A program made the position numbers and the translations under genes. The notes under the pieces were generated by a model. It was given only the letters and a program-made list of their open reading frames with translations, ran no database searches and was not told the DNA's origin. This document shows positions 1 through 9,424 of a DNA stretch of 62,577 nucleotides, one piece after another (position 1 is the stretch's first letter; the number at the start of each line of letters is the position of its first letter). Origin of the DNA: Mycolicibacillus koreensis. Its GTDB lineage: Bacteria > Actinomycetota > Actinomycetes > Mycobacteriales > Mycobacteriaceae. The DNA lies in assembly GCF_002104795.1 (NCBI RefSeq), contig NZ_NCXO01000022.1, positions 1-62,577 on the forward strand, in the 5' to 3' direction.

Positions 1-127
1 GAGGGATACGCATGCCGCGATGGACGACAGGCCGCCCCGGCACCCAGGGTCAGTGTCGCGACCATCCCGGCAGCGCTGACCATCGCGGTCAGGCGGCCTG
101 TCGTCCATCGCGGCATGCGTATCCCTC
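1..127. repeat. Perfect 36-bp inverted repeat at the contig start (likely fold-back artefact)
   Basis: Bases 1-36 are the exact reverse complement of bases 92-127, with 55 bases between the arms. The right arm carries a good ribosome site and the ATG of a leftward secreted-protein gene, so it looks like the genuine copy. The left arm repeats that start inverted, which destroys the coding frame after about 27 residues. A perfect arm placed exactly at base 1 is typical of a library or assembly fold-back, not of a natural terminator. Confidence 0.85.
37..116 (-). CDS. N-terminal fragment of a secreted protein, cut by the contig edge
   Basis: The leftward ATG at 116 is preceded by GGAGGG with a 6-base spacer. 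The visible peptide starts MPRWTTGRLTAMVSAAGMVA and continues to an LGAGAA stretch, which is a textbook signal peptide (positively charged start, hydrophobic core, small residues at the end). After base 37 the sequence is the inverted-repeat copy, so the mature protein is not in the window. In M. tuberculosis the gene after the Rv0191-type MFS gene in this orientation is Rv0192, a secreted L,D-transpeptidase. That identity is an inference from gene order only. Confidence 0.5.
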
Positions 128-269
128 CATTGCACAGGTTGTCACCAGTCTCGCACAGCGAGCGGACCAGCTAACTGGGCAAACGGTGGCACACATCCGC
201 CCGTTCGCCAACTCCACAGCGCTGACCTGCAGGGCTTATCGGAAAAACGTGGCCGGCGTTACAGCCGGG

Positions 270-1517
270 CTAGACCGAACTGACCACCGAGGAAACATCG
301 AAGACCCGGCGGGCGACGACGATGCCGACCAGCACCGCCGCGAACAGCCCCGTCGAGGTCGCCATCATGACCCCCAGCCCGGCATGGCTGGACAGCACCC
401 CGCCGGCCAGCGATCCGGCCGCGATGCCGATCTGAAAGGCCGCCACATACAGCCCCGAGGCCCCGTCGGGATCGGTGGGTGCGGTACGCATCGCCGCCGA
501 CTGCAGCATCGGCGAGACGGTCGCCGCCGTCGCGCCCCACAGCAGGATCATCGCGATCCCCACCGGGATCGTCACCCGGGTGGGCAGGTCGGTGAACGCC
601 AGCGCGGTCAACACCACGAATGCCACGCACAGCACGCTCATGCACAGCGTGGCCACCGCGGCGGGCCGGCGGTCCAGCGGACGGGCCACCGCGCTCATCG
701 CCGCCACCCCGATGATTCCGTAGCCCACCAGCAGCCAGGACACCGCGTGGGCGCGGTCGACGACGTCGATGCCGAGCACCTCGCGGATGATCGCCAGGAT
801 GAACGTGTAGGAGATGAAGTGCCCGATCACCACCACCAGGGTCAGCACGGCCACGGTGATCAGCCGGCCGTTGCGGTGGTGGCGGGCGGCGGCCCCGACG
901 ACGGCGTGCTGGTCGGCGGCCAGGTCCATCGGCGGGAGCACCGCCCGGGCTGCCAGCAGCACCCCGATCCCGGCGGCGGCGACCAGTGCCACCGCCGGGC
1001 GCCATCCCAGCGCGAGGCTGATCCAGGTGATGGTCGGGATACCGACGACCAGGCCCAGGCTCGAGCCGACGTAGATCGCCGTGGTTGCCCGCCCGAAGTG
1101 GGTGGCCGGCACCAGCCGGGTCGCGATCGGCGCGATCACCGCCCACAGCAACCCGTGGGTGACCGCGCACAGCGTGCGCCCGATCACCAGCACCGCGAAC
1201 GTCGGCGCCAACGCGGAGACGATCTGGGAGACCGCCAGGCACGCCAGCGCCAGCAGCAGGGTGCGCCGGCGCGGCCAGTGCGCGGTCCAGCGCACCAGCG
1301 GCACCGTCGAGACCGCCGCCACCACCGCGTACCAGGCCAGCAGGCTGCCGACCACGGCCTCGCTGATGTCGAGGTCGGTGGCGATCGCCGAGAGCGCCCC
1401 CACCGGCAGGATCTCGGCGGTGACGTAGGTCAGTGCGGCCGCGGCGAGTACCGCCAATTGAACGACGACCCGCGGTGTCCACGGGCCGGCCGAGTTGCTG
1501 ACGCGCTGAATTGTCAT
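270..1517 (-). CDS. MFS drug/sugar efflux transporter (Rv0191-like)
   Basis: A 415-residue inner-membrane protein with about twelve hydrophobic segments in two halves, separated by a polar loop near residues 200-220. The length and the start of the first segment (residues about 17-40, then a TAEILPVG turn) fit the DHA1 branch of the major facilitator superfamily, whose members export drugs, sugars or amino acids by proton antiport. It is the last gene of a leftward operon, 51 bases after ricR and behind the DUF305 lipoprotein gene. Its expression may therefore follow copper through the RicR box at 2526. It corresponds by position to M. tuberculosis Rv0191. The substrate cannot be read from the sequence; metal-complex or drug export are both possible. 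Confidence 0.85.
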   Translation of the reverse strand: MTIQRVSNSAGPWTPRVVVQLAVLAAAALTYVTAEILPVGALSAIATDLDISEAVVGSLLAWYAVVAAVSTVPLVRWTAHWPRRRTLLLALACLAVSQIVSALAPTFAVLVIGRTLCAVTHGLLWAVIAPIATRLVPATHFGRATTAIYVGSSLGLVVGIPTITWISLALGWRPAVALVAAAGIGVLLAARAVLPPMDLAADQHAVVGAAARHHRNGRLITVAVLTLVVVIGHFISYTFILAIIREVLGIDVVDRAHAVSWLLVGYGIIGVAAMSAVARPLDRRPAAVATLCMSVLCVAFVVLTALAFTDLPTRVTIPVGIAMILLWGATAATVSPMLQSAAMRTAPTDPDGASGLYVAAFQIGIAAGSLAGGVLSSHAGLGVMMATSTGLFAAVLVGIVVARRVFDVSSVVSSV

Positions 1518-1568
1518 GGTGGTCGCGACGTCAGGGTCGACCCCGACGCTGGCGCCACCGTATCGGGT

Positions 1569-1868
1569 TCAGGAGCGAACCAGTCGGGCAATCGCCGCAG
1601 ACGCCTCCGCCAATTTGGCGTCGGCCTCGGGACCGCCGTGGGCGGCCGCCCCGCTGACGCAGTGCCGCATGTGCTCGTCGAGCAGACCCAGCGCCACCGA
1701 CCGCAGGGCGCTGTTGACCGCACTGATCTGGGTGAGGATGTCGATGCAGTACTTGTCCTCGTCGATCATCCGCGCGATGCCGCGCACCTGGCCTTCGATG
1801 CGGCGCAAACGCTTGGCATAGGCGTCTTTGACCTCATCATCGGCGGAATAGCCATGTGTGCCAGGCAT
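1569..1868 (-). CDS. ricR: RicR-type copper-sensing repressor (CsoR family)
   Basis: A 99-residue all-helical protein of the CsoR/RcnR family. The copper ligands are all present with CsoR spacing: Cys41, His66 and Cys70. The family motif RRIEGQVRGIARMI lies at residues 22-35. RicR (M. tuberculosis Rv0190) represses its own promoter and copper-protection genes such as mymT, and leaves DNA when Cu(I) binds. Two boxes of the expected form, ATACCCC-N3-GGGGTAT, occur in this window, one upstream of this operon and one upstream of mymT. The gene starts one base after the stop of the DUF305 lipoprotein gene, so it lies in the operon it should control. Divergent ilvD next to it also matches the M. 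tuberculosis order (Rv0189c-Rv0190). Confidence 0.95.
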   Translation of the reverse strand: MPGTHGYSADDEVKDAYAKRLRRIEGQVRGIARMIDEDKYCIDILTQISAVNSALRSVALGLLDEHMRHCVSGAAAHGGPEADAKLAEASAAIARLVRS

Positions 1869-1869
1869 C

Positions 1870-2517
1870 TTAGCCGCCCATCATCTCGTTCATCTTATCG
1901 ATCTCGGCCTGCTGGTCGGCAATGATGTTGGTGGCCAACTCTTTCGCGGCCGAGTTCTCCCCGTCGGCGATCTCGGTCTCGGCCATCTGCACCGCGCCTT
2001 CGTGGTGGCCGATCATGGACTGCAACCACAACGTGTCGAATTCGCCGCCACGCAACGTTTCCAGCCGATCCAGGGTGGCCTGGTCGACCATTCCGGCCAT
2101 ATCCGCATGGTGGTCGGAGTGCCCGTCGGGCAGCGGTGCGCCCCACTGATTCAGCATCGCCTCGAGTTGGTCGATCTCGGGTTGCTGAGCGGCGGTGATC
2201 TCCTCGGCGAGCGCGATCACGTCGGGGTTGTCGGTACGGTCGGGCACCAGTTCGGCCAGCGTCAACGCCTGACGGTGATGCGGGATCATGTCGGTGGCGA
2301 AGGTCACGTCCGCCGCATTGTGGTTGTCCGGCACCGCCGTGCCGGGGACGGAGGTGACCGACGTGGTCGTCTCGGCGGCCGGCGAGGTGGCATCGGTGGA
2401 GTCGTCACCCGAACCGGAACACCCGGCGAGCACGACGGCGGATGCGGTCAAGACCGCGGCGAACGACCTGGGACCAAGGGATGCGGGGCCAACGGCGACA
2501 ACCTTCATGAACGCCAT
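1870..2517 (-). CDS. DUF305 copper-binding lipoprotein (CopM-like)
   Basis: A 215-residue exported lipoprotein. The signal peptide ends in a canonical VVLAGC lipobox, with the Cys at residue 33 counting from the ATG at 2517. A Thr/Ser/Ala-rich linker follows, then a DUF305 domain with its two hallmark motifs DMIPHH and SMIGHH, plus a His/Met-rich [11 protein letters not shown] loop. DUF305 proteins of the CopM type bind copper in the periplasm through His and Met. It is the first gene of the operon with ricR and the MFS gene, directly downstream of a RicR box. This supports a role as an extracytoplasmic copper buffer. The ATG at 2517 fits a leaderless start 5 bases after a TATGAG hexamer; an ATG at 2508 is the alternative. 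Confidence 0.9.
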   Translation of the reverse strand: MAFMKVVAVGPASLGPRSFAAVLTASAVVLAGCSGSGDDSTDATSPAAETTTSVTSVPGTAVPDNHNAADVTFATDMIPHHRQALTLAELVPDRTDNPDVIALAEEITAAQQPEIDQLEAMLNQWGAPLPDGHSDHHADMAGMVDQATLDRLETLRGGEFDTLWLQSMIGHHEGAVQMAETEIADGENSAAKELATNIIADQQAEIDKMNEMMGG

Positions 2518-2525
2518 GCTACCTC

Positions 2526-2542
2526 ATACCCCAGCGGGGTAT
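2526..2542. promoter_or_regulatory. RicR box upstream of the DUF305-ricR-MFS operon
   Basis: A perfect palindrome, ATACCCC-AGC-GGGGTAT, matching the known RicR operator form TACCC...GGGTA. It overlaps the leftward -10 (TATGAG), so bound RicR would block the DUF305-ricR-MFS promoter. On the rightward side it lies about 46-62 bases upstream of the probable ilvD transcription start, above that gene's -35 position. Repression of ilvD is therefore less certain. Confidence 0.9.
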
Positions 2543-2551
2543 ATAAACGAT

Positions 2552-2580
2552 TTTGGCGCACCTCCCCGCGCGGGCATACT
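2552..2580 (+). promoter_or_regulatory. Probable leaderless promoter of ilvD
   Basis: The hexamer CATACT (2575-2580) lies 7 bases before the ilvD ATG. A weak TTTGG stretch lies about 17 bases further up. The spacing predicts transcription starting at or next to the A of the start codon, as is common in mycobacteria. Confidence 0.5.
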
Positions 2581-2587
2581 GGACGTC

Positions 2588-4294
2588 ATGGCCGCAGACC
2601 GCAAGTCCGTCGACATCAAACCGCGCAGCCGCGACGTCACCGACGGCCTGGAGCGCACCGCCGCCCGCGGGATGCTGCGGGCGGTCGGCATGGGCGACGA
2701 CGATTTCGCCAAATCCCAGATCGGGGTGGCGTCGTCGTGGAACGAGATCACCCCGTGCAACCTGTCGCTGGACCGGCTGGCCACAGCGGTCAAGGAGGGC
2801 GTGTTCGCCGCCGGCGGCTATCCCCTGGAGTTCGGCACGATCTCGGTCTCCGACGGCATCTCCATGGGCCACGAGGGCATGCACTTCTCGCTGGTGAGCC
2901 GGGAAGTGATCGCCGACAGCGTCGAGACCGTGATGTCCGCCGAGCGGCTCGACGGCTCGGTGCTGCTCGCCGGCTGCGACAAGAGCCTGCCCGGCATGCT
3001 GATGGCCGCCGCCCGCCTGGACCTCGCGGCGGTGTTCCTCTACGCCGGATCCACCATGCCCGGCTACGCCCAACTCTCCGACGGCACCGAACGCGAGGTG
3101 ACGATCATCGACGCCTTCGAGGCCGTCGGGGCGTGCTCACGGGGGCTGATGTCCCGCGAGGACGTCGACATCATCGAACGGTCGATCTGCCCCGGGGAGG
3201 GCGCGTGTGGCGGCATGTACACCGCCAACACCATGGCCAGCGCCGCAGAGGCGCTCGGGATGTCGCTGCCGGGCAGCGCGTCGCCCCCGTCGGCCGACCG
3301 TCGCCGTGACGGATTCGCCCGGCGCAGCGGTCAAGCCGTGGTGGAGTTGCTGCGGCGCGGGATCACCGCTCGCGACATCTTGACCAAGGAGGCCTTCGAG
3401 AACGCGATCGCTGTGGTCATGGCCTTCGGCGGTTCGACCAACGCGGTGCTGCACCTCCTGGCGATCGCCCACGAGGCCGAGGTGGACCTGACCCTGGCCG
3501 ACTTCTCCCGCATCGGCGCCAAGGTGCCGCACCTGGCCGACGTGAAACCGTTTGGCGCGCATGTCATGTTCGACATCGACAAGATCGGCGGCGTGCCGGT
3601 GATGATGAAGACCCTGCTGGAGGCCGGCCTGTTGCACGGCGACGCGCTGACCGTCACCGGCAAGACGATGGCGCAGAACATCGCCGAACTCGACCCCCCG
3701 GTGGTCGACGGCAAGGTTCTGCACGCGCTGACCAATCCGATCCACCCCACCGGAGGCATCACCATTTTGCACGGCTCGCTGGCCCCCGAAGGCGCGGTGG
3801 TCAAGTCGGCCGGCTTCGACGCCGACGTGTTCGACGGCACTGCAAGGGTTTTCGACGGCGAGCGCGCCGCTCTCGATGCTTTGGAGAACGGCACGATCCA
3901 GGCCGGCGACGCCGTCGTGATCCGCTACGAGGGCCCCAAGGGCGGGCCGGGGATGCGCGAGATGCTGGCGATCACCGGAGCCATCAAGGGCGCCGGGCTC
4001 GGCAAGGATGTGCTGCTGCTCACCGACGGCCGGTTCTCCGGCGGCACCACCGGGCTGTGTGTCGGCCACATCGCGCCGGAAGCCGTCGACGCCGGGCCGA
4101 TCGCGTTTTTGCGCGACGGCGACACGATTCGCCTCGACGTCGCGCGCGGCACCCTCGACGTGCTCGTCGACGCCGACGAATTCGCGGCTCGCGCCGACGG
4201 CTTCACCCCGCCGGCCTCACCGTACTCAACCGGGGTGCTCGCCAAGTACCGCAAACTGGTGCACTCGGCGGCAACCGGCGCGATCTGCGGCTGA
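2588..4294 (+). CDS. ilvD: Dihydroxy-acid dehydratase
   Basis: A 568-residue IlvD/Edd-family enzyme. It dehydrates 2,3-dihydroxy-isovalerate and -3-methylvalerate to 2-keto acids, the third common step of valine and isoleucine synthesis (and of leucine and pantothenate supply). Expected iron-sulphur cysteines are visible as Cys57 (in NEITPCN), Cys130 (GCDKSLPGM) and Cys207 ([10 protein letters not shown]). Lys132, next to Asp131, is the usual metal-site lysine. It aligns along its length with my memory of M. tuberculosis Rv0189c (575 residues). The ATG at 2588 is chosen over longer upstream frames because the family starts here and a TANNNT-like hexamer sits 7 bases before it. The enzyme's Fe-S cluster is a known copper target in bacteria, which gives sense to its place beside ricR. 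Confidence 0.95.
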   Translation: MAADRKSVDIKPRSRDVTDGLERTAARGMLRAVGMGDDDFAKSQIGVASSWNEITPCNLSLDRLATAVKEGVFAAGGYPLEFGTISVSDGISMGHEGMHFSLVSREVIADSVETVMSAERLDGSVLLAGCDKSLPGMLMAAARLDLAAVFLYAGSTMPGYAQLSDGTEREVTIIDAFEAVGACSRGLMSREDVDIIERSICPGEGACGGMYTANTMASAAEALGMSLPGSASPPSADRRRDGFARRSGQAVVELLRRGITARDILTKEAFENAIAVVMAFGGSTNAVLHLLAIAHEAEVDLTLADFSRIGAKVPHLADVKPFGAHVMFDIDKIGGVPVMMKTLLEAGLLHGDALTVTGKTMAQNIAELDPPVVDGKVLHALTNPIHPTGGITILHGSLAPEGAVVKSAGFDADVFDGTARVFDGERAALDALENGTIQAGDAVVIRYEGPKGGPGMREMLAITGAIKGAGLGKDVLLLTDGRFSGGTTGLCVGHIAPEAVDAGPIAFLRDGDTIRLDVARGTLDVLVDADEFAARADGFTPPASPYSTGVLAKYRKLVHSAATGAICG

Positions 4295-4311
4295 GCCACA
4301 CCCGCGCGGCC

Positions 4312-4317
4312 TACCCT
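4312..4317 (+). promoter_or_regulatory. Leaderless -10 element of the nitronate monooxygenase gene
   Basis: TACCCT lies 7 bases before the ATG at 4325, the spacing expected if transcription begins at the start codon. No Shine-Dalgarno sequence is visible in the gap. The same element and spacing recur at 8546 and 10576. Confidence 0.5.
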
Positions 4318-4324
4318 GGGGACC

Positions 4325-5329
4325 ATGCCCACAGGTGGTTTCGGCGATCTGGCCGATCGACTGCGTATCGATGTCCCCGTACTGCAGGCCGGGATGGGCG
4401 GCGGCATCGCCGGTCCGCGCCTGGCGGCGGCGGTGGCCTCGGCCGGGGCACTGGGAACGCTGGGGTTGGCCCCGCCGGCGGCCCTGCGTGAGGCGATCGG
4501 CGGGGTGCGCGACGCGGCCCCCGGGCGTGCGGTGGCGGTGAACCTGCTGATGCCGTTCGTCACGCGCGATCAGGTGCGCACCTGCATCGACGCCGGCATC
4601 GACATCGCGGTGCTGGCATTCGGCGCCCCGACGCCGGCGTTGGTCGCCGAGTTGCGCGACGCCGGGATCGTCGTGATGCGGATGGTCGGCACCATCGCGC
4701 AGACCCGCGCGGCGGTCGGCGCCGGGGTCGACGCGGTGATCGCGCAGGGCCGGGAAGCCGGTGGGCACCTGGTGGGCACCCGCGCCGCACTGCAGTTCCT
4801 GCCCGACGCGCTGGCCGCCGCGCAGGGACGCCCGGTGTTCCTCGCCGGGGGGATCGCCACCGCCGCCGACACCGCGGCGGCACTCGACGGCGGTGCCGCC
4901 GGCGTGGTCGCCGGCACCCGGTTCGTCCTCACCGACGAGTCCGGGGCGCACCCGGGCTATCGCAGCCGGATCCTGGCGGCGTCGGCCACGGTGGAGACCA
5001 CGCTGTTCGGGCTTTCTTGGCCGGAGCGCCACCGGGTCATCCCCAACGCCGCCACCCGCCGGTGGTGCCGGGCCGACGGCGCGACGCGGGCCCTGCCGGC
5101 GGCGCTGAACGCCTGGAGCGCACCGCTGGCCCGCCTCGCCGACCGGATCAGCGGGGTCGCACCGCGGCTGCAGCACCCGGCGCTGCCGCTGTTCAGCCCG
5201 GTTCCCCCGCTGGCCGGGATGGCCGAGTCCGCCCTGGACCGCACCGCGCTCTACGCCGGGCAGAGTGCGCTGCGCATCGACCGTGTCGTGCCCGCGGCGC
5301 AGGCGGTCCGCGAGCTCACTCCTCGGTGA
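4325..5329 (+). CDS. Nitronate monooxygenase / 2-nitropropane dioxygenase family
   Basis: A 334-residue FMN-binding TIM-barrel protein. It shows the family landmarks: an N-terminal [20 protein letters not shown] segment at 17-36, [11 protein letters not shown] with the active-site His148, and the FMN phosphate loops [11 protein letters not shown] (near 175) and [12 protein letters not shown] (near 192). Family members oxidise nitronates or act in related flavin chemistry, detoxifying propionate-3-nitronate. The C-terminal third is Arg/Pro/Ala-rich and less conserved. The start is supported by the TACCCT hexamer 7 bases upstream. It converges on and overlaps the O-methyltransferase gene by 14 bases. 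I do not recall it at this place in M. tuberculosis, so it is probably a lineage-specific addition. Confidence 0.85.
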   Translation: MPTGGFGDLADRLRIDVPVLQAGMGGGIAGPRLAAAVASAGALGTLGLAPPAALREAIGGVRDAAPGRAVAVNLLMPFVTRDQVRTCIDAGIDIAVLAFGAPTPALVAELRDAGIVVMRMVGTIAQTRAAVGAGVDAVIAQGREAGGHLVGTRAALQFLPDALAAAQGRPVFLAGGIATAADTAAALDGGAAGVVAGTRFVLTDESGAHPGYRSRILAASATVETTLFGLSWPERHRVIPNAATRRWCRADGATRALPAALNAWSAPLARLADRISGVAPRLQHPALPLFSPVPPLAGMAESALDRTALYAGQSALRIDRVVPAAQAVRELTPR

Positions 5330-6008
5330 CCAGCGCCATCGCGAAGCCGTCCCAGCCCTTGGCCCCGACCGTCTGCAGGGCGGTGACCTGCAGACGCGGC
5401 TCGGCCCCCATCTGCTCGAGCACCGCGCGCGCACCCCGGCTGGCGTCGTCGGCCTCGGCATCGACGACCCGGCCGTCGCGGATGACGTTGTCGACGATGA
5501 TCACCGTGCCCGGACGGCTCAGCTGGAGCGCCCAGCGCAGGTAGGCGGCGTTGTTCTCCTTGTCGGCGTCGATGAACACCAGATCGAACGGCGCCTCGTC
5601 GGCCAGGCTCGGCAACGTCTCCAGCGCGGGCCCGACCAGCACGCTCACCCGCTCGCCGACCCCGGCGCGCTCCAGGTTGGCCCGGGCGACCTCCGCATGG
5701 TGCGCGGCGTACTCCAGGCTGACCACCGCACCGTCGGCGCCGACCGCGCGGGCCATCCAGATGGTGCTGTAGCCGCCCAGTGTGCCGAACTCCAGGATGC
5801 GCCGGGCGCCGATGGCGCGGGCGATCAGCTGCAGAAAGGCGCCCTGCTGGGCGGAGACCGCGATCGCGGGCAGCCCCGCCGCGGCGCTGTCCTCCAGGGC
5901 CGCGGTGAGCACCGGGTCCTCGGGGAGCAACAGCTCATCGAGCAGGCCGTCGACCTCGGAAGGATCGGCCTCGGTAACGGTTTCGGTCTCGGCGGAGTGC
6001 TGTCCCAT
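5316..6008 (-). CDS. SAM-dependent O-methyltransferase (Rv0187-like, class I/COMT type)
   Basis: A 230-residue cytosolic enzyme of the cation-dependent catechol/caffeoyl-CoA O-methyltransferase family. The SAM site is seen as [14 protein letters not shown], with an acidic SLEYAAHH strand end. The metal-binding acidic motif is FIDADKENN, followed by [10 protein letters not shown]. It would transfer a methyl group from SAM to a hydroxyl on a small aromatic or similar acceptor; the acceptor is unknown. The ATG at 6008 is preferred to a GTG at 6014. Position and length match M. tuberculosis Rv0187 (220 residues). It is transcribed away from mymT, and the 123-base gap between the two starts contains the mymT RicR box. 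Confidence 0.9.
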   Translation of the reverse strand: MGQHSAETETVTEADPSEVDGLLDELLLPEDPVLTAALEDSAAAGLPAIAVSAQQGAFLQLIARAIGARRILEFGTLGGYSTIWMARAVGADGAVVSLEYAAHHAEVARANLERAGVGERVSVLVGPALETLPSLADEAPFDLVFIDADKENNAAYLRWALQLSRPGTVIIVDNVIRDGRVVDAEADDASRGARAVLEQMGAEPRLQVTALQTVGAKGWDGFAMALVTEE

Positions 6009-6065
6009 GCGCACCAGCGTAGCGAAACACCCCCGCGCATCCGCACGACGAACCCCCTTTACCCA

Positions 6066-6082
6066 ATACCCCTATGGGGTAT
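6066..6082. promoter_or_regulatory. RicR box upstream of mymT
   Basis: ATACCCC-TAT-GGGGTAT, a perfect 7-3-7 palindrome with the same arms and spacer length as the box at 2526. It overlaps the probable mymT -10 (TATATG). The opposite-strand O-methyltransferase start is 58 bases away. Confidence 0.92.
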
Positions 6083-6131
6083 ATGGTGGGGCCCAGGTGT
6101 TCATCCCGAACACCGGCAAAAGGAGGAGATC

Positions 6132-6281
6132 ATGACCAACGACGCGACGGGAACACTGTTGACCTGCAGCCACGCCGGATGCGGGTGCCGCATGCGGATC
6201 GAGGTGCCGTGCCACTGCCCCGGCGCCGGACAGTCCTACCGGTGCACCTGCGGCGCCGACATGGTCGAGGTGCAGGGCTGA
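6132..6281 (+). CDS. mymT: Copper metallothionein MymT
   Basis: A 49-residue cysteine-rich protein. Seven cysteines are visible at 12, 17, 19, 27, 29, 38 and 40, in the patterns [11 protein letters not shown] and CTC. It matches mycobacterial MymT (M. tuberculosis Rv0186A), which binds several Cu(I) ions in a cytosolic thiolate cluster and protects against copper. The start is fixed by a strong AGGAGGAG site 2-9 bases before the ATG. It is monocistronic: a RicR box stands at its promoter and a hairpin follows its stop. It sits between the O-methyltransferase and peptidase genes, but the beta-glucosidase gene (Rv0186) found here in M. tuberculosis is missing. It is too short to be picked up by a usual length cut-off. 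Confidence 0.96.
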   Translation: MTNDATGTLLTCSHAGCGCRMRIEVPCHCPGAGQSYRCTCGADMVEVQG

Positions 6282-6284
6282 GCC

Positions 6285-6316
6285 CCGGCAGACGCGCCAG
6301 AAGGCGCCCCTGCCGG
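6285..6316. terminator. Hairpin between convergent mymT and the peptidase gene
   Basis: The arms CCGGCA (6285-6290) and TGCCGG (6311-6316) enclose a second GCGCC/GGCGC pairing. No U-tract is present, as is usual for mycobacterial terminators. It lies in the 37-base gap between two converging stop codons and could serve both. Confidence 0.55.
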
Positions 6317-6318
6317 AT

Positions 6319-6846
6319 CTAGCCGCCGAGGCGGACGCCCTCCTTGGCGTAGACGACCCGCAGCACGTGCCCGGCCTCCGGCCCCATCACCACCTCGGCC
6401 AGCCGGCACATCGTCGCGGCGAAGCGGGGGCCGTGCGGCGGCGGGTCCGGGCACAGGTGGTGGGCGATCTCGTGGAGCACCACCAGTTCCCGCAACGCCC
6501 ACCCCTGCTCGCCGGGCGCCTCATCGGCCCCGGCGTGCTCGGGAACCGCGATGACCCCGGTGCCGGCGCGGTGCTCGTAGTGCGCGGCACTCAGGCCGCG
6601 ACGGGCCCGCACCGTCACCGGGGTCGTCTGCGGCCAGGCGGTTCGCACCGCCGGAAGCGTCAACACCTGATCGACGTAGCGCTGCACCGCGCCCACGGAG
6701 GCGAACCGCGCCTCCGGCGGCAGGGTCAGCGAGGTCCCGAAGAAATCCAGCACCCCGCCACCGCGGTCCCCCGCCCGGGCGAACAGTGTGCGCACGAAGT
6801 CCTCGGCGGCATACACCTTGGCGCGCTGGGTGTCACGGGTGGTCAC
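6319..6846 (-). CDS. SprT-like zinc metallohydrolase (Rv0185-like)
   Basis: A 175-residue cytosolic protein with a zinc-protease signature. His125-Glu126 and His129 lie in VVLHEIAHH, and a probable third ligand, His138, sits in PPPHGPRF, giving HExxH-x8-H. The preceding domain has no motif I recognise beyond resemblance to the mycobacterial TIGR04338-type family. The substrate is unknown. It overlaps the DUF2786 gene by 4 bases (ATGA), so the two are translationally coupled. Both belong to the leftward operon starting at the monoacylglycerol lipase gene. Length and place match M. tuberculosis Rv0185 (169 residues). Confidence 0.88.
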   Translation of the reverse strand: MTTRDTQRAKVYAAEDFVRTLFARAGDRGGGVLDFFGTSLTLPPEARFASVGAVQRYVDQVLTLPAVRTAWPQTTPVTVRARRGLSAAHYEHRAGTGVIAVPEHAGADEAPGEQGWALRELVVLHEIAHHLCPDPPPHGPRFAATMCRLAEVVMGPEAGHVLRVVYAKEGVRLGG

Positions 6847-7604
6847 CGGCCCAGCGCGGTCCGCGCCGAGGAGAGTTCGGGCTCGCCGCCGAGGCGGGCC
6901 CGCCGCCCGGCCCGGTCCCCGGCGCGCCGGGCCGCCGAGGAGTAGCCCGCCGAGGCCCGGGTCGCCCGCCAGGTACCGCGGGCCTGCGACGCGCTGCGGT
7001 AGTGGTCCCGCAATTCGAGGTCCTTGTCGCGCAGCGCCAGCGCGGTCCCCGGCGCGGCGTCGGGCCGCTCGGAGGCCTCTCGGCGCGCCTCGTCGCGCGC
7101 CTCGGCGAGACGCTGGCCGATGCGCGCACCGAACGCCAACTGGAAGTTGAGCCGGGCGGTGATGGTCGGGGTGGGCCGGTGCGCCCCGCTGGCGATGTAG
7201 GCATCGGAGGCCCGCACCATCTGCACCACCAGGCTGGCGTAGAGGGCGTGGCTGGCGTCGATGTCCTCGCCGAACCCGTAGGCGTAGACGAAGGTGGAGT
7301 TGGCCGCCACATCGCAGCGCACGTCGTTGGCCGCGGCGATCACCACGAACAGCTGCACATAGGTGCGCAGCCCCTTGGTGCCGGCGGCGCCGATGGTGAT
7401 GGTGCGCTGGGTCGGGGCCTGCGCGGGCGAGCGGGTGCTCGCGTGGGCGCGGGCCACCGCGAGATCGATCGAGGTGGTGGTGGCCAACCGCTGCGCCGCC
7501 GCCATGAAGGCCTCGGCTTCGTGCGGGTTGTCGGTGCCCTCGGCCTGGCGCAGCAGCGCCGCGATCCGCGCCAGCATCTTGTCGTCGTTTCGGTCGCCGT
7601 TCAT
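6843..7604 (-). CDS. DUF2786 protein (Rv0184-like)
   Basis: A 253-residue soluble protein. The N-terminal 45 residues (KMLARIAALLRQAEGTDNPH, then EAEAFMAAAQRL) are the DUF2786 domain. The middle part carries a conserved-looking TKGLRTYVQLFVVIAAANDV segment, and the last 70 residues are Arg/Ala-rich and probably helical. No enzyme motif is seen and the function is unknown. It is the middle gene of a three-gene operon, 32 bases after the lipase gene and overlapping the zinc-peptidase gene by 4 bases. The same trio occurs as Rv0183-Rv0185 in M. tuberculosis, so the partnership is old. Confidence 0.88.
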   Translation of the reverse strand: MNGDRNDDKMLARIAALLRQAEGTDNPHEAEAFMAAAQRLATTTSIDLAVARAHASTRSPAQAPTQRTITIGAAGTKGLRTYVQLFVVIAAANDVRCDVAANSTFVYAYGFGEDIDASHALYASLVVQMVRASDAYIASGAHRPTPTITARLNFQLAFGARIGQRLAEARDEARREASERPDAAPGTALALRDKDLELRDHYRSASQARGTWRATRASAGYSSAARRAGDRAGRRARLGGEPELSSARTALGR

Positions 7605-7636
7605 GCGATCAACCTAGGCGCGCACTCCGACACCGT

Positions 7637-9344
<1,708 letters not shown>

Positions 9345-9361
9345 CGCACCATCGTCGCAGG

Positions 9362-9416
9362 TCACAATTGTGATCGGGGCCACGATTGAAACACGTTCAG
9401 TATCCCTGGTTATGAT
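9362..9416 (+). promoter_or_regulatory. Promoter and operator-like palindromes before the alcohol dehydrogenase gene
   Basis: A perfect 12-base palindrome TCACAATTGTGA (9362-9373) is followed by TTGAAA (9386-9391) and TATGAT (9411-9416), which lies 8 bases before the ATG. The stretch at 9387-9400, TGAAACACGTTCAG, has the AAC-N2-GTT core of the KstR cholesterol-regulator motif but differs at the last base. The region is clearly less GC-rich than its flanks. Confidence 0.5.
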
Positions 9417-9424
9417 CGCCAGTC

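Noticed and set aside
12..1925. A 637-codon plus-strand open frame over the MFS, ricR and DUF305 genes
   Set aside because: It begins in the artefactual inverted repeat, is full of Arg/His/Gly/Gln runs, and is antisense to three clear genes. It is a high-GC shadow frame.
4560..4932. Minus-strand frames inside the nitronate monooxygenase gene
   Set aside because: They are Arg/Pro/Ala-rich shadows without a ribosome site; the plus strand has a complete recognisable enzyme.
6843..7312. Alternative frame 6833-7312 on the minus strand as a second gene in the DUF2786 region
   Set aside because: It overlaps the DUF2786 gene over its whole length on the same strand in another frame and has only low-complexity Arg/Pro/Ser composition.
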